Origin: Brachypodium distachyon
Lineage: Eukaryota; Streptophyta; Magnoliopsida; Poales; Poaceae
Direction of reading: 5' to 3'
DNA: 64,000 nt
Assembly (NCBI RefSeq): GCF_000005505.3
Contig: NC_016135.3
Location: 7,472,613-7,536,612 of the forward strand
Position numbers and translations under genes: made by a program. Shown here piece after piece: positions 41,387-53,816 of the stretch. The stretch's first letter is position 1. Each line of letters opens with the position of its first letter. Below the pieces are notes generated by a model. That model did no database searches. It saw only the letters and a program-made list of their open reading frames with translations, and had not been told where the DNA came from.

Positions 41387-42167
41387 TGTAGGAGCACGGG
41401 TCTCCGGCACCGGGGATGTTGGACAGCCCCTTTTTGTTCGGTGGAGGGCGAGGAGATCGCTCCGGCGATCGCCGGCGTGACCAAAGACACGAAGTGTTGA
41501 CAGCTAGGTTTACCCAAGGTCGGGCCACCCGGAGGTGTAACACCGTACGTCCTGCTTTTTGTTGTATAAACGAGTAAGAGTGCTTTACAGATCGCCCAGG
41601 GGGTTCCCAGGTTGACTACTTGTCCCTCTAAGGAACTCTGCTATTCGGGTGAATGCAACGCTACTTGCTATTGACTAAAGTCGGAACCCTTTCACCGGTG
41701 GCATTGGTCCTCCTTTTATAGAGAAGGGATACCACAGGTGCCAAGACATGCAGCACGACACGTTAACGGCGCGCGTGCCATCGCCACATGATTTCTCCTA
41801 CTGTATATCCACGCTGGGCTTCATGCAGCGCCCAGGCCACGGTGTATTGTAAATAAAATATATCCTAGGGTAGCCGCTCTAGACTTGATGAGCAAGAATA
41901 GCCCTGCCGATGTGACTCATGTCGACGCACTAATTGCACTGCGCCCGCTGTCTCGTCTTTTCTCCACAGGTCCGCCGGCCCCACCCGCAAGCCCCTAAGC
42001 TCCAGCACCCGGGAGGCATCCCAGTACCATTGCCTGGCTAGTTGCGGGGGCAGCGAGCTGGTAGCTTCCCAGGTTCGCCCTTCCCGAGGAGCCAGCCTAG
42101 CGGGGTCTCGTCAGTTGCGACCCACGCGTCCTGTATCAGTGGGGCCCCGTGGGCCACTGGTAGGACA
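41387..42167 (-). repeat. inverted Tat-type LTR (element 6)
   Basis: On the + strand it runs from TGTAGGAGCACGGG to CACTGGTAGGACA. It is the reverse complement of the LTR of element 7 with moderate divergence. It includes the GTCGGGCCACCCGGAGGTGTAACACCG block and a TATA (minus) at about 41715. It is followed on the + strand by the GCCCCCGGGTGTGGGCC stretch that marks the minus-strand polypurine side. Confidence 0.85.
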
Positions 42168-42682
42168 ATAGCCCCCGGGTGTGGGCCAGCAACCTTGAGC
42201 TCCCGGGTAGTGTCATCCTAGGTCGGTAGCCGGGCTACGCCCTCCCGACGCGTGGGTCCCTAGGCCAAGCTGGGAACCCGGGCACGTAGGCCGCCGTTAC
42301 AGCTCCTCTCGTCGGAACGGAAGGGGCGGGTGCACGATCCCTGGCCTCACTACCCATCTGGGAAACGGGGAGTTATGGCCACGTCGCGCAAACCGTCTTG
42401 ATTCCTCCAAATTTTTAGGGCACTTGATTGCCGATCGTGGGGGCGCCCATTGCAATTCCGCCTGCCTGGTATAAATACCCAGGGGCGGTCGCAAGGATTC
42501 CCTTCCGCCACTGCCCTTGCCATTGCCTCCCCCAAGCCCCTTGCGCCCCAACTCCCGAGAAGCTTCCCCCCTCCCCCTTCCCCCACTCCACCAATGGCAC
42601 TCAAAGGCCCAGCACGTCCCAAGGGCGCCAGCGGAAAAGGAGAGAAGAGCGGCAAGAAGGAGGTGTCTGAGAAGGAGCACGA
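42168..42682 (+). pseudogene. promoter and first exon of the antisense ORF of Tat element 6
   Basis: Directly inside the minus-strand 3' LTR, the + strand has a TATA box (TATAAATA, 42470-42477). An ORF then starts at 42594 and reads MALKGPARPKGASGKGEKSG with a Lys-rich continuation until cut by element 3 at 42683. Position, orientation and basic N-terminus match the antisense ORF of element 3 at 56102. Antisense ORFs between pol and the 3' LTR are known in Tat-lineage elements such as maize Grande. Only the first ~30 codons remain here. Confidence 0.5.
42470..42477 (+). promoter_or_regulatory. TATA box of the antisense transcription unit in element 6
   Basis: GGTATAAATACCC, itself a small palindrome, lies 117 bp before the antisense ATG. 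Confidence 0.55.
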
Positions 42683-45600
42683 TGTCATCGCACGGGGCTC
42701 CGACACTGAAGCGATCCTCCCCCTTACTAGGGTTCGATCTCTGTGCTTACCGTGCTAGTCCCTGGATCGACTCAGTAGCGCACACAGTTTCATGATGAAG
42801 TATACAGAAACAAAGGTCAAAAGTACTTTGTTACATCGCATCATCCAGGATTTAAATAGTACTTACAACTTCGCATGACCTCTTGGGCCAGCATAAACAA
42901 ATACTGTTTCATCATCATACAACATTGTTTCAAAATACTGCAGCGGAAAAGGGTAGAACATAAGGGCCACAACTACTCTAAGGTGAGAGCATGTTGAAAT
43001 GTAAGCACATGACCCACAACACAACGACGAACCTCACTCATCGTTGGATCCACCTGCATTGTTAATTGCAGCCACTACATGGTCAATACATTTGAATGTA
43101 TTGGCAAGTTCACCAGAGTTATAAAGGACCTACCAAGTACATGCATAATTTGGCTAGGAGGGGTTTGGCTATTTGCACAAAAGCATCATTATTCAATCCT
43201 ATCATTTTTAAACAAATAGTTTTGAATTCTATTGGACACGGGGTAGAAACACCCATGCTCCTATTAACCTAGGCACATTGAGTAGAAACATCAATGCTCC
43301 TACCCAGTTCAATCCATTCATTTTATTAAGAAATTGGAATGAGTGAGACCTTCCTTACAGCCCCAATATCTAGTTGCTAATAATTGTCCATAACCGGGGA
43401 CACGGCTAAGTACTTAGTTTGACACTCTCGAGAGGTGGTACACTTTACCCACAAGAAATCGACGTGTTAATTCCTTGCTGTCCTCAGGGTAGAGTAGCAA
43501 CGGCATCGACTACAGGAATTTTCAGAACATAATCCCCCAGACCACCTGAGGGACGCGCCCCCACCTACACTGCTACATACCGATGTCACCTCGGATCCGG
43601 ATTCATATTTCTTACATCCATCCTAGCAGAGCCCATAATACCATGTACTGGAAGCTACTAAACAGGAAACTAGTCCAGTCTCTGAATACCCCGGGTGGCA
43701 TTCCTCAATTGCAACGCAGGCGCTCCCATAGAAATGGCGAGACGACTCATAGAAATTGACCCATAGAAATGGACCTGATGTCGCATACATCTCCTATTCC
43801 TCAAAGCAGCCCACCCAGAACGGTTCATTGAATTACTTGTTTTGCCATACACTAGGAAAACCATATTGTAATTCAATAGTATCACATTGTAATAATACCA
43901 CCCTCGTATATTATCATAGCATAGCATTTTACTACTACGATGGCGATTGGTGGTGTGGACATGGCAAAGGTATCCTATACTACTAGAACAGATCATAGCT
44001 AGCATAGATACAATAATAATCCTAATAATGCAACTAATAAAATAATGGGATGATGGTCAAAGTGAACTTGCCTTGATAGCAGTTGGTATTCAAGCACTCT
44101 TCACAATCACACAGTTCGCTCTCCGAGAAAACTAATCAAATACAAACATTGCATACATAAACACACAATACAATCAAAAGTAAAAATATATGCCACGATG
44201 CAATGTATAACATGTGACATGACTTGGTTTATTATATTTGGATGATCCACTGATCCTAAGCATTCGCAATTAAAAATAATGCATTAGGGTTTTAAACAAA
44301 AGGCATAACAATTAAACAAAAACCTAAATTATAGTTTTATTGGCATCAGCCAAATAATTTATTTCAAAATAATTATTTCTCTGTCCCAATGGACAGAGGA
44401 TAAAAAAAAAATTCGGCACTGGTTTCAATTAAAAAGGACTTCTAAATAATTAGTTATGAATTTAAAGGCATTAAACCCTATTCTGTAAAATGAATGTGAT
44501 TCAAATATTCAAATTCAAATTTAAACAGTGCCAAAATATTCTACAGGTTGAGAGCTTTCCAAAAAGGTCAAGTTTGTTAAATTTGGCCAAAGGGTTTAAA
44601 AGTTATGATCATTTGAAGTTACAGGGGCTTTTCTGCAAAAGTGCCATTTAATTAAACCGGGGGATTAAAATTAGATTTTTATTTTATTTAAGCAGTGCCA
44701 CGTGTCACTATCTCATTGGATGATACCGGTTCGTTTATGAGAATTAACCGGGATCTAATCCTAGCCGTGGATTAGGGATGGACGGTCGGGATCGAAGATG
44801 GAGCTCACCAGCGAGGTTTAGGGTACCGGCGGGCGGCCCCAGCGGCGATGCGGCACGGGCGGGGCGGCTCGGAGAAGGGCGCGGGAGGCGCGGCATGGCA
44901 CGGCGAAGTCGTGGACGCGGTCGGCGCGGCTCGGGGCGGTCGGGATCGTCGCCTGGGTCGAAGACGAGGCGGCGACGCGGGTGGCGGAGCGCCGTCGAGC
45001 TTCGGGCTCGGGCATCAGGGCGTTGCAGTGCACGAAAAAGAAGAAGGAACACGTCACGGTGTGCGTGAGAGAGAGAGGAAGATGAAGGCGCAAGCGGCGA
45101 CGAGGATGGCTCACCGAGCTCGTCGGCGCGGCACGAAAACGGCGGCGGCGCGCGTGCGGCTCCGGCGAAGAATTCCGGTGGCGTGGGCGCGTGCGAGCGG
45201 GGGCAAGCAGAGGGGAAGAACTGAGGAGGGGCATGGCTTTATAGGGACGCACTCGGGCTGCTCTGGGAAGGTCGGAATCAACGGGAACCGGAGATTGCGG
45301 CGGCGCGGGGAGTCCGGCGCGGACTCGGCGGCGAGCGCTTTCCTTTGGGGACGAACGCCCTGACAGGGGGCCCCCACCTGTCAGTGGCAGCGGGAGCGCA
45401 AGCGCTGGCGCGGGGCCGGCTCGGTCGGTGCGGGGCCGGTTCGGCCCATTTGGCCGGGCCGGTCAGGTTTTCTTCCTTTTTTTTAGCCTTTTCTTTTTCT
45501 GTTTTTCTTATTTTTTTGATATCTTTTGATTTTGAACTCCAAATTGGTCCAAATAAATCCAGAAAATTTGTACAATCATGTTTTATCATGATACATCTTT

Positions 45601-46356
45601 TGGGAGTAATTTCCCCTCAAAATAAAATATCTAAAAATACATTTGCCCTATAAATGCCTTTAGAGCTATATAACTATTTAAATAAAATAGTTTTTCAACT
45701 CTAGATAATTATCCAAAAATTATGGGTTAGCTTATTGATGCATTAAATCCCTTTTATAAATAAACCTGTAACATCCCAAAAATTCCAAACTTTTACATGC
45801 GCATTGCATCCATGAGCATCATGCCACAATTGCATATTTGAATTCAAATTTGAATCTCAAAAGGCTTTGGAAAGATTTTTTTTTCAATTTAAACCCTCGG
45901 GTTGTCACCCATTTGAGCTTTGGATCTTCAAACCAATAGGGTTTATTTATAAAAGGGGTTTATTGCATATATGAGCTATCCCAAAAAATTTAAGATTTTA
46001 TTTGGAGTTGAAAAAGTATTTTATTTAAATAGTTATATAGCCCTAAAGGCATTTATAGGGCAAATGTATTTTTAGATATTTTATTTTCAAGGGAAATGAC
46101 TCCCAAAAGTTGTATCATGGTAAAACATGATTTTACAAATTTTCTGGAATTTATTTGGACCAATTTGGAGTTCAAAATCAAAAGTTATCAAAGAAATGAG
46201 AAATGGAGAAAAAGAAAAGGCTAAAAGAAAAAAAAAGGGAGAAAACCGGACCGGCCCGGCCAAATGAGCGGAACCGGCCCAACTTACCTCGCCCGCGCGC
46301 GCCCGCCGGCCCAAGCTGCACCGCAGCCCACCGGCGCCCGCACCGCGCCCGAGCCG

Positions 46357-46381
46357 CTGACGAGCGGGGCCCGCACGTCAG
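46357..46381. promoter_or_regulatory. variant of the LTR palindrome with compensated changes
   Basis: Compared with 31001-31025, arm positions 6 and 9 change from A-T and T-A to G-C and C-G pairs. One pair (position 7) is lost. Confidence 0.55.
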
Positions 46382-47755
46382 ACTCGTCGTCTTCCTCGGA
46401 CGGCAAGTGCCGGAAATCTCGCGTGCCAAACCCGTCGCGCCCGTCTCGCCGCCATCGCCGTCCCCGCTTCCTCCAGCCTTCCCGAAGCTGCGCACCCGCA
46501 TCCCTATAAAGCTCGCACCCCCTCTCTTCTTCCCCTCTGCTCTCCCCCTCGTTTTCGCCGCCAGGCCGCCGGAATTGCTCGCCGTTGAAGCTTCGGACGC
46601 CGCCGCTTTTCTCGCCTCGGTGAGCCATCCTCGAAGCCACCTCTCTCCCTCTTCTCCTCTCTCTCTCGCGCACACAGTGACGCGCTCCTTCTTCTTTTTC
46701 ATGCACTACAGCGCCCCAATGCCCGAGCCCGAAGCTCGCCGGAGCTCCGCCACCCGCGCCACCGCCTCATCTTCGACCTACGCGACGACCCCGACCGTCC
46801 CGAGCTGCGCCGACCGCGTCTGCGACTTTGCCGTGCCGTGTCGCGCCTCCCGCGCGCTTCCCCGCGTCGCCCGCCTCACCGGAGACCCCGCGGCTGCCCC
46901 GCCCGCGCCGCGCCGCCGCCGGACGCCGTCCGCCGAAACCCTAGCCGTCCGGAGGTGAGCCCGAGAGCCCTCAACCGTCCGTTCTCATTTGACGGCCGAG
47001 ATTAGATCTCACTTTTTATTTTTAATCGAACCGGTACCAACCAATCAGGAGCTGACACGTGGCACCTATTTTATAAAATGAAAATCTAATTTTAATTCCC
47101 CAAATAATTAGAAATGGCACTTTTGCAGAAAAGCCCCCGAAACTTCAAATGATCATATCTTTTAATCTGTTTGGCCAAATTTGATGATCCACACCTTTCT
47201 GGAATCCTTAGGAGATGTAGAATCTTTTGGCACTGTCCAATTTCAAATTTGAACATTTGAATCATAGTCATTTTACAGAATAAAGTTTAATGCCATTTAA
47301 ATCATAACTAATTATTTAGGGGTCCTTTTTAAATGAAACCAGTGCCCAAAAATTTGTTTTATTATCCTCCGTCCACAGAGAAATAAATATTTTGATCTAA
47401 ATTAATTGGCTGATGCCAATAAAAACCTTATTTAGGGTTTTTAATAAATAGTTTGTGCCTTTTGTTTAAAACCGAAATGCATTTGTTTTAATTACCAATG
47501 CTTAAGATCAGTTGATCACCGAATAAAATCAACCCACTCATGTCACATGTTGCACTGCATCATAGCATACATTTTTGTCGTGATTTGAATGGTGTGTGTG
47601 TGTTTGTTTGTTTGTATAGTTTTCTCGGAGAGAGAACTGTGTGATTGCGAAGAGTGTTTGAATATCAACTACTATCAAGGCAAGTTCACTTTGACCATCA
47701 TCCCATTATTTTATTACGCACTAGCTTTTATTAGTTGCATTGTTAGGATTATTAT

Positions 47756-48132
47756 TGTCGCACCAGTGGCACCCGGGGTACCACCGCTGTGCGACACGTG
47801 GGCCCCGTTCCCGAGTTCCCGGGAAGGTCTCATCCAGGGGAGCGTCTATGAGCTCCCCGGCAAGCCAGCAGCCCGGAAGGGGCTAGCGGGGCTTCGGGGA
47901 ATATTCCCGCCTCGGCACCTCCCGGAAAGCTGCTTCCGGGGAGGGGGTTCCCGGGTGCGTTGGGCCCGTGTGCTTCCCGGGATCGACTTGCTGGGACGGG
48001 GGGTTCCCGGGCGCGTGCCCCCGCCTCGGGCGTGGGGCCCAGTGGACAGCGCCACGCGGGCGCGTGGCGGGCGTGGGACACGCGGTCCCACCAAGGCAAG
48101 GAGGGAGGCGCACGGCTCACTAAATGAGCCGA
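47756..48132 (+). repeat. truncated 5' LTR of element 4
   Basis: TGTCGCACCAGTGGCACCC to AATGAGCCGA. It matches 51302-51680 closely, then diverges abruptly into pol. Confidence 0.9.
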
Positions 48133-48900
48133 CCGGGGACTGGGGCTGCGGGGCAGGGGGCTGAGCGCCCTCCGGCAACCGCCTCAGACCCGGGGACCGC
48201 CCCCGAGTCGGCAACTTCGGCTCCGCGGAAGCGGTTGATGCAGCACCCGGTGTACTTCGTTAGTATGGTGCTGCGCGACGCGCGGACATGGTATCCGCAA
48301 GTACAGAAGCTCCTCCTGGGGATTCTCCTTGCGTCCCGCAAGCTGCGCCACTACTTCCAGGCGCACCGCGTCATGGTGGTGTCTGGGTTCTGCCTTGAGC
48401 GGGCCCTCACCAACCGTGAAGCCACCGGAAGGGTGGCCGAATGGAGGATGGAGTTGTCGGAGTTCGACCTCCACTTCGCCAACTCCAAAAGCATCAAGAG
48501 CACGGCCTTGGCGGACTTTGTCGCGGAATGGACGTCCACGGGCGTACAAGAAAGCGAACCGGAGACCAGCCTACCCGGCAAGCTAGACGAGGACCGCTAG
48601 GTCCTCTATTTCGACGGTGCGTTCAGCCTTCAAGGAGCAGGCGCTGAAGTCGTCATCGAGTCAGCGAACGGGGACCAGTTGAGGTTCACTGTCCAACTCG
48701 ACTTCGTGAACTCCACCAACAACACGGCGGAGTACGAGGGCCGGCTTGCCGGGTTGCGGGCAGCGATCGCCCTCGACATTAAGCGCCTGGTTGTTCGCGG
48801 CGATTCCCAGCTCGTGATCAACCAGGTGAACAAGGACTACGACTGTCCTCAAGCAACCGAAGGAACCCCTGCAGCAGCGGGGGTCCATGCCGCTCATATA
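48133..48900 (+). pseudogene. tandem RNase H domains of element 4
   Basis: One frame runs from about 48133 with a single TAG at 48598. HPVYFVSMVLRDARTWYPQV and AEWRMELSEFDLHFANSKSI are the tail of the RT-linked RNase H. VLYFDGAFSLQGAG, NSTNNTAEYEGRLAGLRAA and VVRGDSQLVINQVNKDYDCP form the additional archaeal-type RNase H with Asp, Glu and Asp. Compared with element 3, about 70 codons after DYDCPQ are missing in frame, including the last catalytic Asp (ADELSKMA). The enzyme would therefore be inactive. Confidence 0.85.
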
Positions 48901-50110
48901 GCGGCATGCCTTGGCAGGGAGATTCCCCCCTGGGCGGAAGAAATCGCCCGCTACTTAAAGGGGGAGGCCCTCCCGGAAGATGACGTCACCGCGGAGCGAG
49001 TAGCGCGACAAGCCAAGATGTACACTGTGGTGGATGGGAACCTCTACCACAGGCGTGCAAACGGCGTCAAGCTTATCTGCGTGCCGCAGGACCAAGGGTG
49101 CGCACTATTGGAGGAAATACACCGAGGCACATGTTCACACCATGTGGCCTCCCGGGCTTTAGCCGGCAAGGCGTTTCGGCACGGCTTCTATGGGCCCACG
49201 GCCCTGGATGACGCTGAGCGGCTGGTGAGGGCGTGCGAAGCGTGCCAGTTCCACTCAAGGAAGAGCAACCAACCGGCGCAGGCCCTGCATGTCATTCCGT
49301 CCTCATGGCCGTTCGCGGTCTGGGGGCTCGACATCGTCGGCAGGCTACCGAGGGCGGTCGGTGGTTACGAATATTTGTTCGTGGCCATCGACAAGTTCTC
49401 CAAGTGGGTGGAGGTGGAACCAATGCGGAAGGTGACCGCCCAGGCGGCCATCAAGTTCTTCAGGGGCATTGTGTGCCGGTTTGGTGTGCCTAACAGCATC
49501 ATCACCAACAACGGCACGCAATTCACGAGCGCGGCGTTTCAAGCCTATTACGAGGACATGGGCACTAAGCTGTGCTTCGCGTCCGTTGCTCACCCGAGGA
49601 GTAACGGACAGGCGGAGCGAGCCAACGCAGAGGTGCTGCGGGGGCTCAAGACGAGAACCTTTGACAAGCTCAAAGGCCACGGGAAGCACTGGATCAAAGA
49701 ACTCCAGCCCGTGCTGTGGTCCATCCGGACCACACCTAGTCGGGCAACGGGCGAAACTCCTTTCGCCCTTGTCTACGGGGCAGAAGCGGTGCTGCCCCTC
49801 GAGCTCAAGTACGAATCTCCCCGAGTACGCGTGTACGGCGACACCAGCCAACACGAGCAAAGGGTCGACGATCTAAACCTCATCGAAGAGCTCCGATGCC
49901 GGGCTGCTGTGCGAGCCGCGCGTTACCAGCAGGGACTCCGTCGTTATCACGACAGGCGAGTCCGTCCCCGGGGGCTTGAGAACTGAGACCTTGTCCTGCG
50001 CCGGATACAAGGAACGAAGGCCGGGAACAAGTTGACTCCGAACTGGGAGGGGCCCTTCCGGGTAGTGCAGGTGACCAAGCCGGGGGTTGTCCGCCCGGGG
50101 GCTGGGAGGC
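48901..50110 (+). pseudogene. integrase of element 4
   Basis: It is in the same frame as the RNase H. It has RRANGVKLICVPQ, HRGTCSHHVASRALAGKAFR and CEACQFHSRKSNQPAQALHV (zinc-binding part), and then the core GLDIVGRLPRAVGGYEYLFV, SIITNNGTQFTS and GQAERANAEVLRGL. The second catalytic Asp, present as ITDNGTQF in element 3, is Asn here. A TGA at 49984 stops the frame; the C-terminal DLVLRRIQGTKAGNKLTP and WEGPFRVVQV follow in the same frame. Element 4 therefore carries no working integrase. Confidence 0.88.
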
Positions 50111-51301
50111 AGGCGGCAGGAGGGGTTTGTCTGTGTTGCTTACTTTCGTAAGTTTTGAAATTTTTTGCAGCACCTCGGGCCTGGTAATAGTCTAACCTGC
50201 AGGAAAGGGTGGAATCTTGTACACTGTGGTGCCCGTGGGCTGCCCACGGGTCGCACCATATACCGGTGCCTTGTGGTGCGGGAGGACCACAACACAAGGG
50301 GCTCACCGCACTCCGAGGCTTCTGACTTGGCAGGTTGCCGCCACGTGTGCCTGGTAAACATGGCGGCAGAAACCGTGCCGCGTTCGAGGGAAGGGCGCCA
50401 CGGGTGCTGCGCGGGTCCGTCGCGCGCGATGGCAAACCCCCCTCCTGCGCCTATAAAAGGCGCGCCCCAACCATGGACACCTTCGCAAGGAACAGGGGCT
50501 GCCGCGGAGACTCTATGGTAGTGCATGCCTTCCGTGCCTTGTGCCGTCGGGTGCACTATCATAGAGACCCGGCTGCATTCCTTTTGAGAGAGCCTTTTTT
50601 CGGGCGCGGGTCGTTGCGAGGACGCTGTGATGGCGCCGGTGCCGGCGCTCGTCGCCCGTTCCAGCCCATCACCGCGTCCCTGCCACGGCCCTCGAGCAGT
50701 TTTGCTTCCGGGCAACAAGGGTTGTCACATCCCTTGGGACGAGCTCCCCAGAAAAAACCAGGTCTCCCCGGTTGCGGGGGCTGTCGCCGGGATGCTATAA
50801 CTTCCTCGCCACCCGTGCCCGCCGTTCGGGGTGGGGCGCAACTGGTGGTGAGGACGTTATAGCCGTCTTGCGGCTGCTCCCGGGGCGGAGTCCTCCTGAG
50901 CCGGGGTCCGTCCCTGAAGGCAAGGGTTGCCGCGTGGGCGTGGTGGTAGCATCGTCGTCGGTGGTTGCCGCTGGCGGCGATCTTGCCCCCGCGCTCCTAC
51001 CGCATCCCTCGGAAATCGTTTCCCTTGAACAGGTACCCAAGGAGGGTTCCGTACCCTACGGGTGCGCGGGGATAACTCCTAATCACTGGGAGTGATGCGC
51101 GGAGTGGCCTTAACTTCCCTATTTAGGGGGGGAGTTAGGGCGGAAATCACGCGTCCACTAGTCCGTCTGTAATGGCTCCGTACAAGGGGAGGCGAAGGGA
51201 CGCGGGCCCGCGACTGATCGGGGCCCACGCGACTGATCGGCAACTGACCAGGGGAAAACCCTTCCGGGAACAGGTGATGCCGGCCCACGCCCGGGGGCTA
51301 C
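50111..51301 (+). other. 3' internal region of element 4 with hairpins and a TATA box
   Basis: It contains a perfect small dyad, CCCGTGGG-ctg-CCCACGGG (50232-50250), a TATA box TATAAAAG at 50452-50459, and a 17-bp imperfect stem (50509-50525 with 50552-50568) around a 26-nt loop. The last ~250 bp resemble, in inverse orientation, the antisense promoter region of element 3 (55800-55930). CCCGGGGGCTA at 51290-51300 is the likely polypurine tract. No protein frame was recognised. Confidence 0.55.
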
Positions 51302-52298
51302 TGTCGCACCAGTGGCACCCGGGGTACCACCGCTGTGCGACGCGTGAGCCACGTTCCCGAGTTCCCGGGAAGGTCTCATCCAGGGGAGCGTCTATGAGCT
51401 CCCTGGCAAGCTACCAGCCCGGAAGGGGCTAGCGGGGCTTCAGGGAATATTCCCACCTCGGCACCTCCCGGGAAGCTGCTTCCCGGGAGGGGGTTCCCGG
51501 GTGCGTTGGGCCCGTGTGCTTCCCGGGGTCGACTTGCTAGGAGTGGGGGTTCTCGGGCGCGTGCCCCCGCCTCGGCCATGGGGCCCAGTGGACAGCGCCA
51601 TGCGGGCGCGTGGCGGGCGTGGGACGCGCGGTCCCACCAAGGCAAGGAGTGAGGCGCACGGCTCAGTAAATGAGCCGAAAGACGGGTAGTTACCTTTCCG
51701 ATCAAAGGAACAGTGGTTGTCCAATCTTACCCTAGGGTTTTAGGCTCCTAGCAGCGGAGGTGGCACCCATGGACGCCACCAGCTCACCGGGGAGTTGTGT
51801 GCCTCCCTGCTGGACACTTGTAGCCCATGCACCGTGGCACCTGTGGTATCCCCTTGAGTATAAAAGGAGGACCCATGCCAGCGGTCAGGGGGTTCCGCAT
51901 TTTTTTGGCTCAGTTCAGCAAGTTCGCTCAGCTCGCTCGGCAGAAGCTTAGTGGGCTCCAGTAGACAGCTAGCAGAGAGCAGTGAGGAGTACCTAGCCGT
52001 TGAGAGAAAGCCCGGGAGCTTGCCCGGCAACTGGTAAACATTTGATCCGCAATCAATATCAGCTCAGACAAGCAGGATGTAGGGTTTTACACCTTCGGGT
52101 GGCCCGAGCTTGGGTAAAAAAAACGTGCGTGCATCTGTTCTTGGATTAGCGCGCACCCCTAGCACTCCGTCTTGCCGGCCCCGCAGGGCCTCACCGGCCG
52201 TGCCGGCGATCGCCGGGTCTTTGCCCCAGACGCCCCTACCGAACCTAAGAGGGGGACGTGGCCGCACGCCCCCGATGTCGGAGCACCGAGCAACGACA
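51302..52298 (+). repeat. 3' LTR of element 4 (997 bp)
   Basis: TGTCGCACCAGTGG to GCACCGAGCAACGACA. The TATA box TATAAAAG is at 51859-51866, and the GGGTGGCCCGAGC block near 52100 is shared with all Tat LTRs here. Confidence 0.92.
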
Positions 52299-53816
52299 AT
52301 TATTGTATCTATGCTAGCTATGATCCATCCTAGTAGTATAGGATACCCTTGTCATGCCCTTACCACCAATTGCCATCGTAGTAGTAAAATGCTATGCTAT
52401 GATAATATACGAGGGTGGTATGATTACAATGTGATACTATTGAATTACATTATGATTTTTCTAGTGTATGGCAAAACAAGTAATTCAATGAATCGTCCTG
52501 GGTGGGCGGCTTTGAGTTTTCGGATGTCGTGACGTTAGGTCCATTTCTATGGGGCCCGCTGAGTCGTCTCTCCGTGAGATTCGGGAGCGTCCATGGTCGT
52601 CTCCCCGTGCGATTCGGGGAGCGCCTGCGTCACAATGTGGAATGCCACCCGGGGTAAGCAGAGACTGGACTAGTTTCCTGTTTAGTAGCTTTCAGTACAA
52701 CCACATGGTAATATGGGCTCTGCCAGGATGGATGTAAGACATATGATCCTGGATCCGAGGTGACATCGGTATGTAGCAGTGTAGGTTGGAACGCGTCCCT
52801 CAGGTGGTGTGGGTGATTATGGTATGAAAATTCTTGTAATCGATGCCGTTGCTACTCTACCCTGAGGACAGCAAGGGATTAACACGTCGATTTCTTGTGG
52901 GTAAAGTGTACCACCTCTCGAGAGTGTCAAACTAAGTACTTAGCCGTGTCCCCGGTTACGGACAATTATGAGCAACTAGATATGGGGGCTGTAAGGAAGG
53001 TCTCACTCATTCCAATTTCCTAATAAAATGAATGGATTGAACTGGGTAGGAGCATTGATGTGTCTACTCAATGTGCCTAGGTTAATAGGAGCATGGGTGT
53101 TTCTACCCCGTGTCCAATAGAATTTAAAACTATTTGTTTAAAAATGATAGGATTGAACTATGATGCTTTTATGCAAACACCCATACTCCACATAGCCAAA
53201 TTATGCATGTACTTGGTAGGTCCTTTATAACGCAGATGAACTTGCCAATGCATTCAAATGTATTGACCACATAGTGGCTGCAATTAACAATGCAGGGTGG
53301 ATCCGATGATGAGTGAGGTTCGTCGTTTTGTTGTGGGTCATGTGCCTACATTCCAACATGCTCTCACCTTTGAGTAGTTGAGGCCCTTATGTTCTACCCT
53401 TTTCCGCTGCAGTTTTTGAAAACAATGTTTTATGATGTTGAAATAGTATTTGATTATGCTGGCCCAAGAGGTCATGCGAGGTTGTAAGTAGTATTAAATT
53501 TTGGATGATGCGATGTAATAAAGTACTTTGACCTTTGTTTCTGTATATTTCACCATGAAACTGTGTGTGCTAGTGAGTCGATTCAGGGACTAGCACAGTA
53601 AGCACAGAGATCGAACCCTTGTAAGAGGGAGGATCGCTTCAAAACCTTATTGGTTTTGAAGATCCAAAGCTCAAATGGGTGTAAACCCTAGGGTTTAAAT
53701 TGAAATAAAATATTTTCAAAGGCTTTTGGGATTCAAATTTGAATTCAAATGTGCTATGATGCTTATGGATACAATGCACATGTAAAAGTTTGAAATTTTT
53801 GGGATGTTACAGACAC

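Larger units (their letters stand above)
47756..52298 (+). mobile_element. element 4: Tat-lineage deletion derivative
   Basis: Exact duplications ATTAT (47751-47755 and 52299-52303) bound it. The 5' LTR is cut after about 377 bp and fused to the pol region between RT and RNase H, so primer site, gag, protease and RT are absent. RNase H and integrase frames, a 1.2-kb leader-like region and a full 997-bp 3' LTR (51302-52298) follow. It is closely related to element 3. It has inserted into the plus solo LTR of family A and is the innermost, hence youngest, member of this stack. Confidence 0.92.
45767..53641 (+). mobile_element. solo LTR of family A, plus orientation, split by Tat element 4
   Basis: LTR parts are 45767-47755 and 52304-53641, together about 3327 bp, TGTAACATCCC to GGATCGCTTCA. 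Exact duplications AAACC are at 45762-45766 and 53642-53646. TATA (CTATAAAG) is at 46504-46511, preceded by the dyad CTGACGAGCGGG-g-CCCGCACGTCAG (46357-46381). Confidence 0.93.
42707..53811 (-). mobile_element. solo LTR of family A, minus orientation, split by a second solo LTR
   Basis: LTR parts are 42707-45766 and 53647-53811, together about 3225 bp, with + strand ends TGAAGCGATCC and TTTTTGGGATGTTACA. Exact duplications GACAC occur at 42702-42706 and 53812-53816. The minus-strand TATA (CTATAAAG) is at about 45236-45243. It lies in the LTR of element 3. Confidence 0.93.

Noticed and set aside
41128..41391. Separate small gene starting at 41128
   Set aside because: It is in the same frame as 40840-41100, separated by one CAG-to-TAG change; together they are the gag start of element 7.
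49345..49860. 171-codon minus-strand ORF over the integrase of element 4
   Set aside because: A mirror frame of the conserved integrase on the + strand; no motif of its own.
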